Source: Pseudomonadota bacterium
GTDB taxonomy: Bacteria > Pseudomonadota > Alphaproteobacteria > Sphingomonadales > Sphingomonadaceae
Direction of reading: 5' to 3'
NCBI GenBank assembly: GCA_039818985.1
Contig: JBCBSU010000001.1
Location: forward strand, 2,072,367 to 2,136,366
DNA: 64,000 nucleotides
Under the pieces are notes generated by a model. It did not search any database and was not told where the DNA came from. It saw only the letters and a program-made list of their open reading frames with translations. Shown here piece after piece: positions 51,348-62,658 of the stretch. Both the position numbers and the translations under genes were made by a program. How positions within the stretch are numbered: position 1 is the stretch's first letter; every line of letters begins with the position of its first letter.

Positions 51348-51889
51348 AAACACTCGCGATCCTCAGGCATGCCAAGTCCGACTGGTCCGATGGACAGACC
51401 CGCGACTTCGATCGTCCGCTCAACGCCCGTGGCATCAAAGGGGCCACCGTGATGGGGGCCTATATCAAGGCCAACCATATGCAGTTTGACGCGGTGGTGG
51501 CCTCACCGGCAGCGCGTGTCACCGAGACGCTGGAGCATGTCGAAAGCCAGCTCGACAGCAAATTCACCACCCAGTGGGACCGACGCATCTATCTCGCCTC
51601 GTCGGCAACACTGCTCGAACTGTTGCGCGAACAGGATGATGCTGCCTCGGTGCTGATGATCGCCGGGCATAATCCGGGGCTGGAAGATTTGATCCTCGAA
51701 CTGCTCCCCGATGACGGCAGCAGCCCGATGCGTGACCAAGTAGAAACGAAATTCCCCACAGGCGCGCTGGCGATACTCAAGACCGATATTGACGCATGGC
51801 AGGATCTGGGCAGCGCCCCGGCGCAACTCGAACTGCTGGTGCGGCCGCGCGATATTGATCCGGAGCTTGGCCCCGAAGTACGACATTAG
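51344..51889 (+). CDS. Histidine phosphatase family protein, SixA-like
   Basis: 181 residues. The catalytic LRHAKS (RHG-type, here RHA) is at the N-terminus, residues 7-12, with the second His in IAGHNPGLEDLI. VVASPAARVTETLEHV supplies the Arg that binds phosphate. SixA removes phosphate from the Hpt domain of a histidine kinase; in alphaproteobacteria the partner is usually unknown. The start overlaps the helicase stop (ATGA). The gene converges on merR with 14 bp between stops. Confidence 0.9.
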   Translation: MKTLAILRHAKSDWSDGQTRDFDRPLNARGIKGATVMGAYIKANHMQFDAVVASPAARVTETLEHVESQLDSKFTTQWDRRIYLASSATLLELLREQDDAASVLMIAGHNPGLEDLILELLPDDGSSPMRDQVETKFPTGALAILKTDIDAWQDLGSAPAQLELLVRPRDIDPELGPEVRH

Positions 51890-51903
51890 CCGAATTGCTG
51901 ACG

Positions 51904-52314
51904 CTAACCGCTCTTGTCGAGCGCATCCACCAGTTCGCTGCGAATGGCGCGCAGTTCGATGAGCATCGTTTCTGACAATGTGCTCCTGCCCGACAATGGT
52001 AGCACCGGTTCGAACGGCTCAGCCGTAACCAGGGCCGGGGTTTTCCCCGAAACAGCACGGCTTTTGCCATCGCCATTCTTCAGCGCCTTCTGTGCCCCCC
52101 TGATGGTATAGCCTTCTTCATTAAGCAGCCTGTCGATCCGGCGCAGCAGGGCGATATCTTCCGGCCGGTAATATCGCCTGCCCCCCGCGCGTTTGAGCGG
52201 GTTGAGCATGGAGAACTGCTCTTCCCAATAGCGCAGAATATGGGGTTTTACCGACAGCGCCTCGGATACTTCGCCAATTGTGCGCAATGCATCGTCTGAT
52301 TTTTGCATAACCAA
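51904..52314 (-). CDS. MerR family transcriptional regulator
   Basis: 136 residues. The N-terminal winged helix is intact: RTIGEVSEALSVKPHILRYW, then RRYYRPEDIALLRRIDRLL. The C-terminal part lacks metal-binding Cys and is variable, with a low-complexity stretch before the final LSETMLIELRAIRSELVD helix. A MerR-type gene directly after ihfA, 36 bp away, is the usual alphaproteobacterial order. Its target is not known. Not a metal-response regulator by sequence. Confidence 0.92.
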   Translation of the reverse strand: MVMQKSDDALRTIGEVSEALSVKPHILRYWEEQFSMLNPLKRAGGRRYYRPEDIALLRRIDRLLNEEGYTIRGAQKALKNGDGKSRAVSGKTPALVTAEPFEPVLPLSGRSTLSETMLIELRAIRSELVDALDKSG

Positions 52315-52350
52315 TCGCCAATATTATAGGCGATGATTCTGCCAGAGAAA

Positions 52351-52650
52351 TCAGTCGCCTGCAACTATGCGCTGTTTCATCAACTGACTGGCGCGGAATG
52401 TGAGCACCCGGCGCGGGGTAATCGGAACCTCGACACCGGTCTTTGGATTGCGACCGATACGTTCACCCTTGTCGCGCAAAAGGAAGGTGCCGAAGCCGGA
52501 TATTTTGACATGTTCGCCATCGACCAGGGCATCGCAGATATGGTCAATGATCGACTCTACAATCTGCGCCGAGTCGGCACGGGAGAGCCCGACCTGACGA
52601 TTGATCGTATCAGCCAGATCCGCGCGGGTTAAGGTGCCTACTGAACGCAT
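52351..52650 (-). CDS. ihfA: Integration host factor subunit alpha
   Basis: 99 residues from the ATG at 52650 ([18 protein letters not shown]); the frame runs further upstream to 52767 without resemblance. The DNA-bending arm carries [17 protein letters not shown], with the intercalating Pro of GRNPKTG, and the helical core has [16 protein letters not shown]. It works as a heterodimer with IhfB to bend DNA. Fourth gene of the rpmF-plsX-fabH-ihfA-merR cluster, 100 bp after fabH. Confidence 0.96.
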   Translation of the reverse strand: MRSVGTLTRADLADTINRQVGLSRADSAQIVESIIDHICDALVDGEHVKISGFGTFLLRDKGERIGRNPKTGVEVPITPRRVLTFRASQLMKQRIVAGD

Positions 52651-52750
52651 AAGCCAACTCCCATCCAATATATGATACATCCGGAGCAAGCCCATGCACC
52701 GGATGACATAGTGATGCCATAGCACATTTTTTTGTATAAGTCTCTTTAAC

Positions 52751-53734
52751 CTAGTAACGTATCGCAACAGCGCCCCAGGTAAACCCGCCGCCCATCGCTT
52801 CCAGGATCAGCAGATCGCCCGGCGTGATCCGGCCATCGCGCACTCCGGTATCGAGCGCCAACGGCACCGATGCAGCCGAAGTATTGGCGTGCCGGTCGAC
52901 GGTGACGATGACCTTCTCCGCCGGCAAGCCCAGTTTTCGCGCGGTTGCATCGAGTATACGGGCATTGGCCTGATGCGGCACCACCCAATCGATATCGGCC
53001 GCTTCGAGCCCGGCATCATCGAGAACCTCGTTCATCACCGTGCTGAGATTGCCGACCGCCTGGCGGAAAACTTCGCGCCCCAGCATCCGCACATGGCCGA
53101 CTGTCCGGGTCGTTGAGGGGCCACCATCGACGTAGAGCAGGTCATGCTGGCAGCCATCGGCGTGCAATCGGCTGGCCAAAATGCCACGACCATCATCTGC
53201 AGGCATATTCTCGCGCCGCAATACCACCGCGCCGGCACCATCGCCGAACAGCACAGCGGTGGTGCGGTCGGTCCAGTCGAGGATGCGGCTGAAGGTTTCG
53301 GCACCGATAACCAGAGCGGTGCCGGCCTGCCCCGATCGCAGCATCGCATCGGCGACAGTCAGTGCATAGATAAACCCCGAACATACTGCCGCAACATCAA
53401 AAGCAATGCCGCCTGAAGTACCGAGCATTCGCTGCACTTTGGTAGCGGTGGCGGGGAAAGTATTGTCCGGTGTAGCGGTCGCTACGATGATAAGGTCGAT
53501 ATCCGCTGCCGTCATCCCGGCGGCTTCCAGCGCCTTGCCAGCCGCGTCGACCGCCAGTGTCGCTGTCGTCTCGCCTTCTCCGGCGATATAGCGTTGCGTA
53601 ATGCCGCTGCGCTCGCGGATCCATTCATCGCTGGTGTCAATATTGTGCTGCCGGGCCAGCTCGTCGTTGCTGACGCATTTTTCCGGCAAGGCAGAGCCTG
53701 TACCGATAATTACGGAGCGAGGCATGTCAGCCAA
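52751..53734 (-). CDS. fabH: 3-oxoacyl-ACP synthase III
   Basis: 327 residues; an ATG three codons in (53725) is an alternative start. The catalytic triad is visible: Cys in [11 protein letters not shown], His in VPHQANARI and Asn in [19 protein letters not shown] is the usual FabH block before the C-terminal half. It condenses acetyl-CoA with malonyl-ACP to start fatty acid synthesis. The gene follows plsX by 2 bp and is almost certainly translated from the same transcript. Confidence 0.96.
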   Translation of the reverse strand: MADMPRSVIIGTGSALPEKCVSNDELARQHNIDTSDEWIRERSGITQRYIAGEGETTATLAVDAAGKALEAAGMTAADIDLIIVATATPDNTFPATATKVQRMLGTSGGIAFDVAAVCSGFIYALTVADAMLRSGQAGTALVIGAETFSRILDWTDRTTAVLFGDGAGAVVLRRENMPADDGRGILASRLHADGCQHDLLYVDGGPSTTRTVGHVRMLGREVFRQAVGNLSTVMNEVLDDAGLEAADIDWVVPHQANARILDATARKLGLPAEKVIVTVDRHANTSAASVPLALDTGVRDGRITPGDLLILEAMGGGFTWGAVAIRY

Positions 53735-53736
53735 AA

Positions 53737-54786
53737 TTACACCGCCTGCTTCTGATCCGGCTCGTCGGCGCTGGTATCAAAATTTCCAAGATCGTCGACA
53801 ATGCGCTGGGTGACATCATGCTTTACCAGCCGCGCCGCAACCTCAACCGCATTGGCGACACCTTTGTCATCCGCGCTGCCATGGCTTTTCACCACCACGC
53901 CATTCAGGCCAAGAAAAACCGCGCCATTATGATTATTCGGATCGAGATGATGGCGCAGCAATTCTGTCGCCGGACGCGAGATCAGGAAACCGAATTTGGA
54001 ACGCAGCGAACTGGCAAAGCTGCGCTTCAGCAAATCGGTCACAAAGCGCGCTGCCCCTTCTACCGCTTTCAGAGCGATATTGCCGGAGAAGCCATCGGAA
54101 ACGATCACATCGACATCACCGCGCGAGATTTTGTCCGCCTCGGTAAAGCCTTCAAACGCCATGGGCAGATTTACCGCATCTTTCAGCATCTGCGCTGCAT
54201 CGCGCAGATCTTCGGTACCCTTCATATCTTCTGTACCGATATTGAGCAGCCGTACCCGGGGAGCATCAAAGTCATAGAGAATACGCGAATAGGCGGCACC
54301 CATCACGGCAAACTGCACCAGATTGCGGGCATTGCATTCGGTATTGGCGCCAAGATCGAGCATGATGACATCATGATCGCCCAGCGTCGGCAGCAGCGCC
54401 GCCAGTGCCGGCCGGTCAATCCCCGGCATGGTGCGCAGCGCCAGCTTGGCTATCGCCATCAGCGCGCCGGTATTGCCGGCGCTGACTGCGGCGGAGGCCT
54501 CGCCGGCCTTTACCGCATCAATCGCCATGCCCATCGAGGTACCACGGGATTGGCGCACCGCCTGGCTTGGGCGGATATCGCCGGTAATCTGTTTTTCGCT
54601 GTGGAGAATTTCCGAAGCCGCGCGCAATCCGGGATGGTTGTCCAGCGCCTTTTCGATGCGCGGCTGGTCACCCACCAGCAGGAACTGGAAACTGTCATGG
54701 CGATGACGCGCGAGAGCGGCACCAGCAAGCATAACGGCGACCCCATGGTCGCCGCCCATTGCATCAATCGCAATTCGTTGCTTCAT
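53737..54786 (-). CDS. plsX: Phosphate acyltransferase
   Basis: 349 residues, normal for PlsX. It begins [16 protein letters not shown], with the conserved AMGGD motif, and holds [19 protein letters not shown] and [15 protein letters not shown], all family blocks. It makes acyl phosphate from acyl-ACP for PlsY in phospholipid synthesis. The C-terminus has a charged tail (DEPDQKQAV). It is 63 bp downstream of rpmF. Confidence 0.97.
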   Translation of the reverse strand: MKQRIAIDAMGGDHGVAVMLAGAALARHRHDSFQFLLVGDQPRIEKALDNHPGLRAASEILHSEKQITGDIRPSQAVRQSRGTSMGMAIDAVKAGEASAAVSAGNTGALMAIAKLALRTMPGIDRPALAALLPTLGDHDVIMLDLGANTECNARNLVQFAVMGAAYSRILYDFDAPRVRLLNIGTEDMKGTEDLRDAAQMLKDAVNLPMAFEGFTEADKISRGDVDVIVSDGFSGNIALKAVEGAARFVTDLLKRSFASSLRSKFGFLISRPATELLRHHLDPNNHNGAVFLGLNGVVVKSHGSADDKGVANAVEVAARLVKHDVTQRIVDDLGNFDTSADEPDQKQAV

Positions 54787-54849
54787 GCCCTATCCTGCAA
54801 TAGCCCGTTATCGGGCCTGTTTTTATCTACAGACCCGTCTATTGCCGAT

Positions 54850-55029
54850 TTAGTAGCTCGGAGCAATTATTTCCCGGCCATTATAATAGCCGCAGGCACC
54901 GCAAACGTGATGCGGACGCTTCAGTTCGCCGCAATTCGGGCATTCCTGAAACGCCTCGACCTTGAGAGCATCGTGCGAGCGCCGCATGCCGCGCTTCGAC
55001 GGCGTTGTTTTCCTCTTGGGGACAGCCAT
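54850..55029 (-). CDS. rpmF: 50S ribosomal protein L32
   Basis: 59 residues from the ATG at 55029, starting [20 protein letters not shown], the classic L32 N-terminus. Four Cys in two pairs (ECPNCGE and [10 protein letters not shown]) make a zinc finger, so this is the zinc-binding form. It is part of the large ribosomal subunit. First gene of the rpmF-plsX-fabH-ihfA-merR cluster; the linkage of rpmF with plsX is conserved across bacteria. Confidence 0.97.
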   Translation of the reverse strand: MAVPKRKTTPSKRGMRRSHDALKVEAFQECPNCGELKRPHHVCGACGYYNGREIIAPSY

Positions 55030-55256
55030 GGTGTCACCTGCTTCCGTAAAAAATAGACTGTGGATTCATTTCATGCCGCGACCGGATCGTATGTCTGCAA
55101 ACCCCGATAATGATTCGGGCAGAAAAATGTTCCGGCGCAAGCGAAGCGGCGGCTATAGCGATTTTTTCCGATTGTGCAAGACTGGATCGCAGACGCTTGT
55201 CATGCTGAGGCATTGTCGACAATCATTTCACTTATGCACAGAATGAGAGAAACTGC

Positions 55257-55655
55257 ATGGATATTCCGATAACCCTCACCATGGCCGCACTGGCAGCCCT
55301 GATCAACATTTGGCTAGCCGTTCGCATCGGGCGGGTACGCGGCAGCGAGAAGGTCAGCGTTGGCGATGGCGGCAGCGATATCGTGCTGCGCCGTATGCGC
55401 GCCCAGGCCAATTTCGTCGAGAACACGCCGTTTGTACTGGCACTGATCGCAGCGCTGGAGATTGCCGGTCATGGCAGCATCATGCTGTGGTCGATCGGCT
55501 ATATCTATATGGCCGCACGCATCGCGCATGGTTTTGGCATGGATGGCGGCGCGCTGGAAAAAGGCCGGATGGTCGGCACCATCATCACCCTGCTGACGCT
55601 GTTGCTGCTGGCGCTCTATGCGGCTGCAGTCGCTTTGGGGCTTACGCCGCACTAA
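55257..55655 (+). CDS. MAPEG family membrane protein
   Basis: 132 residues with four membrane helices. MAALAALINIWLAVRIGRVR and LRRMRAQANFVENTPFVLAL hold the conserved Arg and Glu-Asn-x-Pro of the MAPEG family (the N-E-N-x-P-like motif at 54-59). Family members conjugate or isomerise lipid-like compounds with glutathione, or are structural. It starts 28 bp upstream of the next gene on the same strand. Confidence 0.92.
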   Translation: MDIPITLTMAALAALINIWLAVRIGRVRGSEKVSVGDGGSDIVLRRMRAQANFVENTPFVLALIAALEIAGHGSIMLWSIGYIYMAARIAHGFGMDGGALEKGRMVGTIITLLTLLLLALYAAAVALGLTPH

Positions 55656-55683
55656 ACGGAATGATTAAGCCCGGAGACAAGTC

Positions 55684-56562
55684 ATGATATTCGGTCCACG
55701 CATGCCAGTCCGCAGGGATGAGTGGGAATGGTTGCTCGCCGGGTTTAAATGGCTGGAACAGGAATTCGGTCAGGATGACGTCGCGCCATCGCCGCTGATT
55801 TTGCCGACGCCGGATTTCTTTCCTCCGGTTTCCGATGACCCGGATCAGGCTGTCGCTGATATTCTGGATCAGGTCAAAGCCCATTGTGACATGGCCGACT
55901 GGCCGACAATGCTGGTCATCGGCGAACAGAACCGCCCGACACAAGTTGGAAAAGCCATTCATCTGGTTCATAATGTCCAGGCGCCTCTCGGACATTTTCG
56001 TTTGTTGAGCGACGCCGACGGCCAGCATATCGGCGAAATTGCCTATAATCCGGAGCAACGTCATGATCCGGTCGGCCTGATCGCAACCCTGGCTCATGAG
56101 CTGTCTCACTATCTCATGGCCTATGCCAAAACGGTCATGCCGGGTGGTGAGGAAATGATGGAACACAGCACCGATTTGTGCAGCGTCTATCTCGGCTTCG
56201 GTGTTTTTCTGGCAAATAACGCCTTTAATTTTTCGGCCAGCCAAGGCGTCGGATATGCCGAATGGCGTACATCTGCGGCTGGCTATCTCAGCGAGCGGTC
56301 GCTTTTGACTGCCACCGCGATCAGGGAAGCACTTTATGGGCGAGACCCGATGGATGCCGCCCCTTATCTCAAACCCAGTCTGGCGAAAGACCTCAAGTCA
56401 ATATCCCGTTATGTCCTGCAAAGCGACCTTGCGGCGGAAATCGCCGCTATCAATCTGCAAGATTATGGCGTTATTGCATATCCTTTAGCAGCTTCTGAAG
56501 AAGAGACTGCAGCGACGAATAGCAGCGATGCGAGCGTCAATTTCGACATGGACAAACAGTAA
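55684..56562 (+). CDS. Putative HExxH metalloprotein of unknown family
   Basis: 292 residues, no signal peptide. LIATLAHELSHYLMAYA contains His-Glu-x-x-His (about residue 138), the zinc site of many metallopeptidases, followed 22 residues later by MMEHSTDLCSVYLGFG, where Glu or His-Asp could be the third ligand. The N-terminal half has no known domain visible. The base composition is slightly more AT-rich than the neighbours. It lies between MAPEG and the MacAB-type genes on the same strand but separated from the latter by 212 bp. Confidence 0.65.
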   Translation: MIFGPRMPVRRDEWEWLLAGFKWLEQEFGQDDVAPSPLILPTPDFFPPVSDDPDQAVADILDQVKAHCDMADWPTMLVIGEQNRPTQVGKAIHLVHNVQAPLGHFRLLSDADGQHIGEIAYNPEQRHDPVGLIATLAHELSHYLMAYAKTVMPGGEEMMEHSTDLCSVYLGFGVFLANNAFNFSASQGVGYAEWRTSAAGYLSERSLLTATAIREALYGRDPMDAAPYLKPSLAKDLKSISRYVLQSDLAAEIAAINLQDYGVIAYPLAASEEETAATNSSDASVNFDMDKQ

Positions 56563-56774
56563 ATCGCTTCCGTCTCGCGCGATACAAAGTGGTGACTGCA
56601 GCGTCATGGCAGTCACTCGGCATTGAACATGTTCCGGCCTGCAGCACTTGCGACAGCGGGTTTGTCATTGGATTTGCGGACCAACTGCCGACAAAATCCC
56701 ACCAACGCATGTCGCAATTTTTCCCCGAAATCTCTATTTAGAGCGACAGGGGGCAATTTGCGAAAGGTCAGGAT

Positions 56775-58025
56775 GTGCGACGAATATTGGGCTGGATGCG
56801 TCAGCACTGGATCATCACGACTATCGCCATTTTGATCACCGCATTTGCCGGCTATCGCATCATTGCCGGATCATCACCGGGCTATGAATATGTCGCTGAA
56901 GACGTCTCCCGTGGCGATGTCATTCGCACCGTCTCGGCCAGTGGTTCATTGCGCGCATTGAACACAATCAATGTCGGTTCGGAAATTTCCGGCCAAATCA
57001 CCGCTGTGTATGTCGATTTCAACTCCACCGTGGTCAAGGGGCAGTTGCTTGCCGAGATCGATTCCACACGGCCCCGCGCCCAGGTTACCCAGGCCAGAGC
57101 CCAGGTCGATCTCGCGCGTGCCAGCCTCGCTCAGGCGCTGGCGGCCATCCGTCAGGCGGAAACCGATGTCGTGGTACAGAGCCGGGAATTTGAACGCCGC
57201 AAGACGCTCGAAGCAAGAGGCTTTGTTTCGGGTGCAGGGCTGGATCAGGCCGAAAATGCCCTTGTCACCGCCAAGGCGACGTTAAGCACCGCCAGGGCCC
57301 AGGCGCAAAGTGCCCGGGCGCAGATCGCTCAAAGCTCGGCACAGCTTGCATCGGCCGAGCTGGATTTGTCACGCACCCGGATCATCGCCCCCACCAGCGG
57401 CGTGGTTATCGACAAGCTCGTCGAGCCAGGGACGACCGTTGCCGCCAATTTCCAGACGCCCAATCTGTTCACAATCGCAGCCGACACAAGCCGCATGCAG
57501 GTCGAAGCGGCAGTCGATGAAGCTGATATCGGCGAGGTTCGCGAGGACCAGAAAGTACGCTTCACTGTCGACGCCTATCCCGATGAGGTTTTTCAGGCCA
57601 GCGTTCAACAAATTCGAAAATCCGCAACCGAGGAGAACAGTGCTGTGAGCTATCTCGTCATCCTCGATGTCAACAACAAGGATGGCAAATTGCTCACCGG
57701 GATGACGGCGAATGTCGATATCATCACCGGTCGCAGGACCAATGTGGTGCGGGTTCCGGTATCGGCAACGCGCTTTCGGCCACGTCTGCAGGATCGCGAC
57801 ACCGCAGCCAGGAGGGAAGAACCAAAGGCCGTCAACCAGGCGACCGTCTGGCGCGTCGGCGATGACCCCTATAAACCCGACAGCCAGTTGATCGAAACCG
57901 GCCTGCAGGGCGAGGAATATGTCGAGGTCGTCAAGGGACTGGCCGAGAACACACGGATAGTGGTGCGATCACGCAATCTCGACGGCAACAATGCCGATCC
58001 AGATGCTGCTGGTGCAGGCGGATAA
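56775..58025 (+). CDS. macA: MacA-type periplasmic adaptor (HlyD family)
   Basis: 416 residues starting at GTG. One membrane helix (about 12-30) anchors it. The lipoyl halves are SASGSLRALNTINVGSEISG and LSRTRIIAPTSGVVIDKLVE; between them lies a long coiled coil rich in Ala, Gln and Arg (about 105-200). The beta-barrel and membrane-proximal domains follow. It bridges the MacB-type ABC pump to a TolC-like outer-membrane channel. The macA-macB ATPase-permease order and 5-bp spacing to the next gene indicate one operon. Substrate unknown. Confidence 0.9.
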   Translation: MRRILGWMRQHWIITTIAILITAFAGYRIIAGSSPGYEYVAEDVSRGDVIRTVSASGSLRALNTINVGSEISGQITAVYVDFNSTVVKGQLLAEIDSTRPRAQVTQARAQVDLARASLAQALAAIRQAETDVVVQSREFERRKTLEARGFVSGAGLDQAENALVTAKATLSTARAQAQSARAQIAQSSAQLASAELDLSRTRIIAPTSGVVIDKLVEPGTTVAANFQTPNLFTIAADTSRMQVEAAVDEADIGEVREDQKVRFTVDAYPDEVFQASVQQIRKSATEENSAVSYLVILDVNNKDGKLLTGMTANVDIITGRRTNVVRVPVSATRFRPRLQDRDTAARREEPKAVNQATVWRVGDDPYKPDSQLIETGLQGEEYVEVVKGLAENTRIVVRSRNLDGNNADPDAAGAGG

Positions 58026-58030
58026 ATCCG

Positions 58031-58770
58031 ATGACGCGCCCACTGGTTGAGACCCACAATCTGGTAAAGAGCTACCATCTGGGTGGAGAGACAATCCATG
58101 CCGTCAATGGCGTTTCGCTGACCATCAATAGCGGCGAATATGTCGCCATCATGGGCGCCAGCGGCTCGGGTAAATCGACATTCATGAACATGATCGGCTG
58201 CCTGGATGTCCCGACCAGTGGCGAGGTCTTTATCGACGGCATATCGACGGCAGAGATGACCAGCGATGCGCTGGCCCAGCTGCGCAACCAGAAAATCGGT
58301 TTCGTGTTCCAGCAGTTCAACCTGCTGGCACGAACATCTTCAATCGACAATGTTGCGGTGCCGCTAATCTATGCCGGTCTGGACACAGAGACGCGGCGTC
58401 AGCGCGCCACAGCCAAGCTGATCGATATGGGGCTTGGAGAGCGGTTGCATAACACGCCTGCCAAGCTGTCAGGAGGCCAGCAACAGCGCGTCGCCATTGC
58501 CCGCGCACTGGTGACCGAACCGCTGATCCTGTTGGCGGACGAACCCACAGGTGCGCTCGATTCGCGCACATCGGAAGATATCATGACGATCTTCCAGCAG
58601 CTCAACGACGCCGGCATTACCCTTATCGTGGTCACGCATGAGAGCGAAATTGCCAATCATGCCAAGCGCCGGATCGAGTTCCGCGATGGCAATGTTATCG
58701 AGGACCGACCGGTGGACAACCGCACTGTGGCGACAGGCGCCGGTGCAGCAGAGATGGAACGGGCTGACTG

Positions 58771-58771
<1 letters not shown>
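58031..58771 (+). CDS. MacB-type ABC transporter ATP-binding protein
   Basis: 246 residues. Walker A is GASGSGKST, the signature [15 protein letters not shown], and Walker [16 protein letters not shown]; the H-loop is VVTHESEIA. This is the LolD/MacB type, which drives mechanotransmission rather than substrate passage through the membrane. The permease is a separate protein here, not fused to the ATPase as in E. coli MacB. The last base of the stop is the first base of the permease start. Confidence 0.94.
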
Positions 58772-60021
<1,250 letters not shown>

Positions 60022-60057
60022 ACACAGGCTGTCGCACACGCATCTGAGACCCTGTAA

Positions 60058-60088
60058 TGGGGCGCCCCGACAATATCGAGGCGCCCCA
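60058..60088. terminator. Hairpin between convergent macB-type and porin-like genes
   Basis: TGGGGCGCC (60058-60066) pairs with GGCGCCCCA (60080-60088), 9 bp without mismatch and a 13-base loop. No T-tract follows on either strand, so it may be a weak terminator or a barrier to convergent transcription. Confidence 0.45.
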
Positions 60089-60111
60089 CCCCAAGGGGCT
60101 CTCTCCTCCGA

Positions 60112-61215
60112 TCAGAAGGAGAAGCCTGCGGTCAACTTGTAGAAGTCCCCATCATTGCCATCCTCGATATCCGCACCGGCGGTGAAGCGGGCAAAAAAGC
60201 CGTTGTCGAGCGAGAACTGCACATAGGGCCCAAGCCATTGATAGACGACAGCGCTGGAGCCACCGGGAAAGGTGTTGCGGGTATTGGACAGCAATTCATA
60301 ATGGCCGCCGGCCGAAAACTTGTCGCTGAAGCGGTAGCCCGCATTGATCCAGGTGTGGAGAAAATCGAGCGCTGCATTATCGTTGCGATTGCGCAGGGCG
60401 GCGTAATAACCACCATAAAATTCCGCTTCAAACGAATCATCGCCATAGTTGACCGTCAGGCTGGGCACGATGCCATCGGCAAAATTACCACCGGTGGACG
60501 TGGGGTCGCCATTGGCATCGACGACGCCACCGGACAGCAGCGCACCATTGGTCAGGCCGATTTGCGGCTTCACCTGCAATTTGCCGTCGGCGAGGTGAAA
60601 GTTGGCGCCAACGCCAAACTCGGTCCACAGATCGCCGTCGGTGCCGACAACGGTGCTGAAACCGGAATTGGTCCACAGGATACCGTAAAAGCTGAAATCG
60701 ACATTGTCGCCGATCGGAATCAGACCATTGAATGACGGATAGAAGCCGAAAAAGCTGTCCTGGTTCAGCAGAACGCTGTAGCTGTCCTCGCGCGCGGCTG
60801 GCGAACCCTGGGCTGCGGCGGCAGCGGCAGCCGAAGCACCGGTCAGCGCCGATGCGTCGGAGGGTGCGATCGGGGTACCAACATATCCGGCGTCGATATT
60901 TCCGGCAAAACCGCTATCTGCACCGGCAAGACTGTAACCGGTAGCGGAAACAGGCGGCGCAGCGCCATCACCGATGGTGGCAATGCTGCTGAACCGGTTG
61001 CTGTTCTTGGCGGTGCTGACATTGGCGACCTTGAGCTCCGGGTTTAGCTTGCGCTCTTCAGGCGTGCGAATGCTGCTGATCGCAGCCGCACCGTTGGTAG
61101 CAAGACCTGAGGATTCAAATTCACCTGCTTCACCGCTGCTCTCTGCCAAAGCAGGTGTGGCAGCGAGGGGAGACAAGGCTGTGGCGGTAAGAAAAAGGGT
61201 AAGACGTGTCTTCAT
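60112..61215 (-). CDS. Probable outer-membrane beta-barrel protein
   Basis: 367 residues with a signal peptide (cleavage near ALAES). After a Ser/Ala-rich part with an Ala run (about residues 125-140), it has many alternating strands (FSFYGILWTNSGFSTVVG, VSLTV-type segments, FEAEFYGGYYAALRN) and ends YKLTAGFSF, the C-terminal Phe of outer-membrane barrels. It resembles the exported, low-specificity porin-like proteins seen in marine sphingomonads, but I do not name a family. The upstream region (61216-61440) has no other gene. Confidence 0.75.
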   Translation of the reverse strand: MKTRLTLFLTATALSPLAATPALAESSGEAGEFESSGLATNGAAAISSIRTPEERKLNPELKVANVSTAKNSNRFSSIATIGDGAAPPVSATGYSLAGADSGFAGNIDAGYVGTPIAPSDASALTGASAAAAAAAQGSPAAREDSYSVLLNQDSFFGFYPSFNGLIPIGDNVDFSFYGILWTNSGFSTVVGTDGDLWTEFGVGANFHLADGKLQVKPQIGLTNGALLSGGVVDANGDPTSTGGNFADGIVPSLTVNYGDDSFEAEFYGGYYAALRNRNDNAALDFLHTWINAGYRFSDKFSAGGHYELLSNTRNTFPGGSSAVVYQWLGPYVQFSLDNGFFARFTAGADIEDGNDGDFYKLTAGFSF

Positions 61216-61442
61216 TGGGAACGCTCCTTGGGTAAGGTTTTCACGTTCCGCCTGCGTGCAACTGGCAGCGCCTCTCTGGGGGTGCCGTCCAATTACGAAG
61301 GTTTTGTTACGAAACTGGTTCGACTATGTCAAGATAGGACGCATTCGCGAAATTTAATTGCAAATCTGCAAGCTATTGAGAAAATTTATTAGATAGCCCA
61401 TTTTGCATAGCCAGCTTGCATGACTGGCAGCTTGCATAATCG

Positions 61443-62141
61443 CTAGCCGCGCGCCGCCAGCACATCGTCGGCAACAAAGGCGTTGGTCTTGCGCTCATGA
61501 CCGAAAGTACTGGTCTGGCCATGGCCCGGGACAAAGGTGATATCGTCCCCCAACGGCCAAAGCTTGCCGGTGATCGCATTGATCAGGTCACCATGGTTGC
61601 CGCGCGGAAAATCGGTACGGCCAATCGACCCCTGGAACAGCACATCGCCGACAATTGCCAGCCTGGACGGCGCGTGGTGAAACACGACATGGCCCGGCGT
61701 GTGGCCGGGGCAATGGATAACATTAAGGGTGAGATCGCCCACTGTCACCTGGTCACCATCGTGCAGCCAGCGATCGGGTTCGAACACCTCACCGGCAATC
61801 CCGTAATTGCGGCCATCGTCGCCCAGCCGCGATATCCAGAAACGGTCTTCCTCATGCGGTCCCTCGATCGGCACGCCAAGTTCTTTCGCCAGTTTGCCAG
61901 CCTCGCCGCAATGGTCGATATGGCCATGGGTGATGAGGATTTTTTCCAGTTCGGCCCCGGTCTGGGCCAGTGCCTGTTTCAGCCGTGGCAGGTCACCGCC
62001 GGGATCGACAAAAGCCGCCTTGTTGGTACTGGTACACCAGAACAGCGTACAGTTCTGCTGCAGCGGCGTCACCGGGATGATGGCGGCACGCAAGGGCGGA
62101 TTTTGGATCGGATTTGTGGGGGTATTGGGCTGGTTCGACAT
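61443..62141 (-). CDS. MBL-fold metal-dependent hydrolase, glyoxalase II-like
   Basis: 232 residues from the ATG at 62141 (MSNQPNTPTNP). The metal motif is ITHGHIDHCGE (His-x-His-x-Asp-His), with further ligands in VIHCPGHTPGHV and LFQGSIGRTDFPRGN, and the distal His in VPGHGQTSTFGHE. This layout is that of the YcbL-type glyoxalase II-like enzymes, which hydrolyse thioesters such as S-lactoylglutathione. The substrate is not proven by sequence. Confidence 0.9.
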   Translation of the reverse strand: MSNQPNTPTNPIQNPPLRAAIIPVTPLQQNCTLFWCTSTNKAAFVDPGGDLPRLKQALAQTGAELEKILITHGHIDHCGEAGKLAKELGVPIEGPHEEDRFWISRLGDDGRNYGIAGEVFEPDRWLHDGDQVTVGDLTLNVIHCPGHTPGHVVFHHAPSRLAIVGDVLFQGSIGRTDFPRGNHGDLINAITGKLWPLGDDITFVPGHGQTSTFGHERKTNAFVADDVLAARG

Positions 62142-62299
62142 GGCTGACGATGTGGCAGCGACTCGCCGCAAATGCAAGACTTGCCATGCTGTGGGCGTAT
62201 ATGCGGCTCGCTCCGCCGCAGCCTGTTGGCATTCGTCGCACGCTGCGGGCTATTCATCCGCCACCACAACCACCCTGGGGGCAAGGGCATCGAAATAGA

Positions 62300-62647
62300 T
62301 TGAGCAAGCCGGAAACGATTGGTCGTGACGCCGTTGCCATGGCGATATTGGATATTATGCAGGATGGCGAACGCTGGACCGACAAAGCCATCGAAAAACG
62401 CATCAAGGAATATGCCGTCCCCATACCCGAAAATTGCGATGCCCTCACCCGGACCCGGCTGCGCCGCGAGGCTGAGCACTGGATGGGCTCGATATTCTGG
62501 GCCCGGCGCGACCTTGCCGAACGCCAGCTGATCGCCCGCATCGGCGTCGGCATGTACCAGATCACCGATGCAGGGCGTGCCGAACTGCGCTGCGGTATTG
62601 ATACGCCCGAAAATGGTAGCGGCGAGAATGGTAGCGGCGCGGAATAA
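62300..62647 (+). CDS. Winged-helix-like protein, resembling the Mrr N-terminal domain
   Basis: 115 residues if the TTG at 62300 is used; an ATG at 62339 is an alternative. The body (AMAILDIMQDGERWTDKAIEKR and later RREAEHWMGSIFWARRDLAE, GVGMYQITDAGRAELR) has the pattern of the winged-helix domain at the N-terminus of Mrr nucleases: helix, helix, wing, then an end such as GxYxITxxG. No nuclease domain follows, so it may be a small DNA-binding protein. It converges on the S24 gene. Confidence 0.6.
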   Translation: MSKPETIGRDAVAMAILDIMQDGERWTDKAIEKRIKEYAVPIPENCDALTRTRLRREAEHWMGSIFWARRDLAERQLIARIGVGMYQITDAGRAELRCGIDTPENGSGENGSGAE

Positions 62648-62658
62648 GCCGGTAACTG

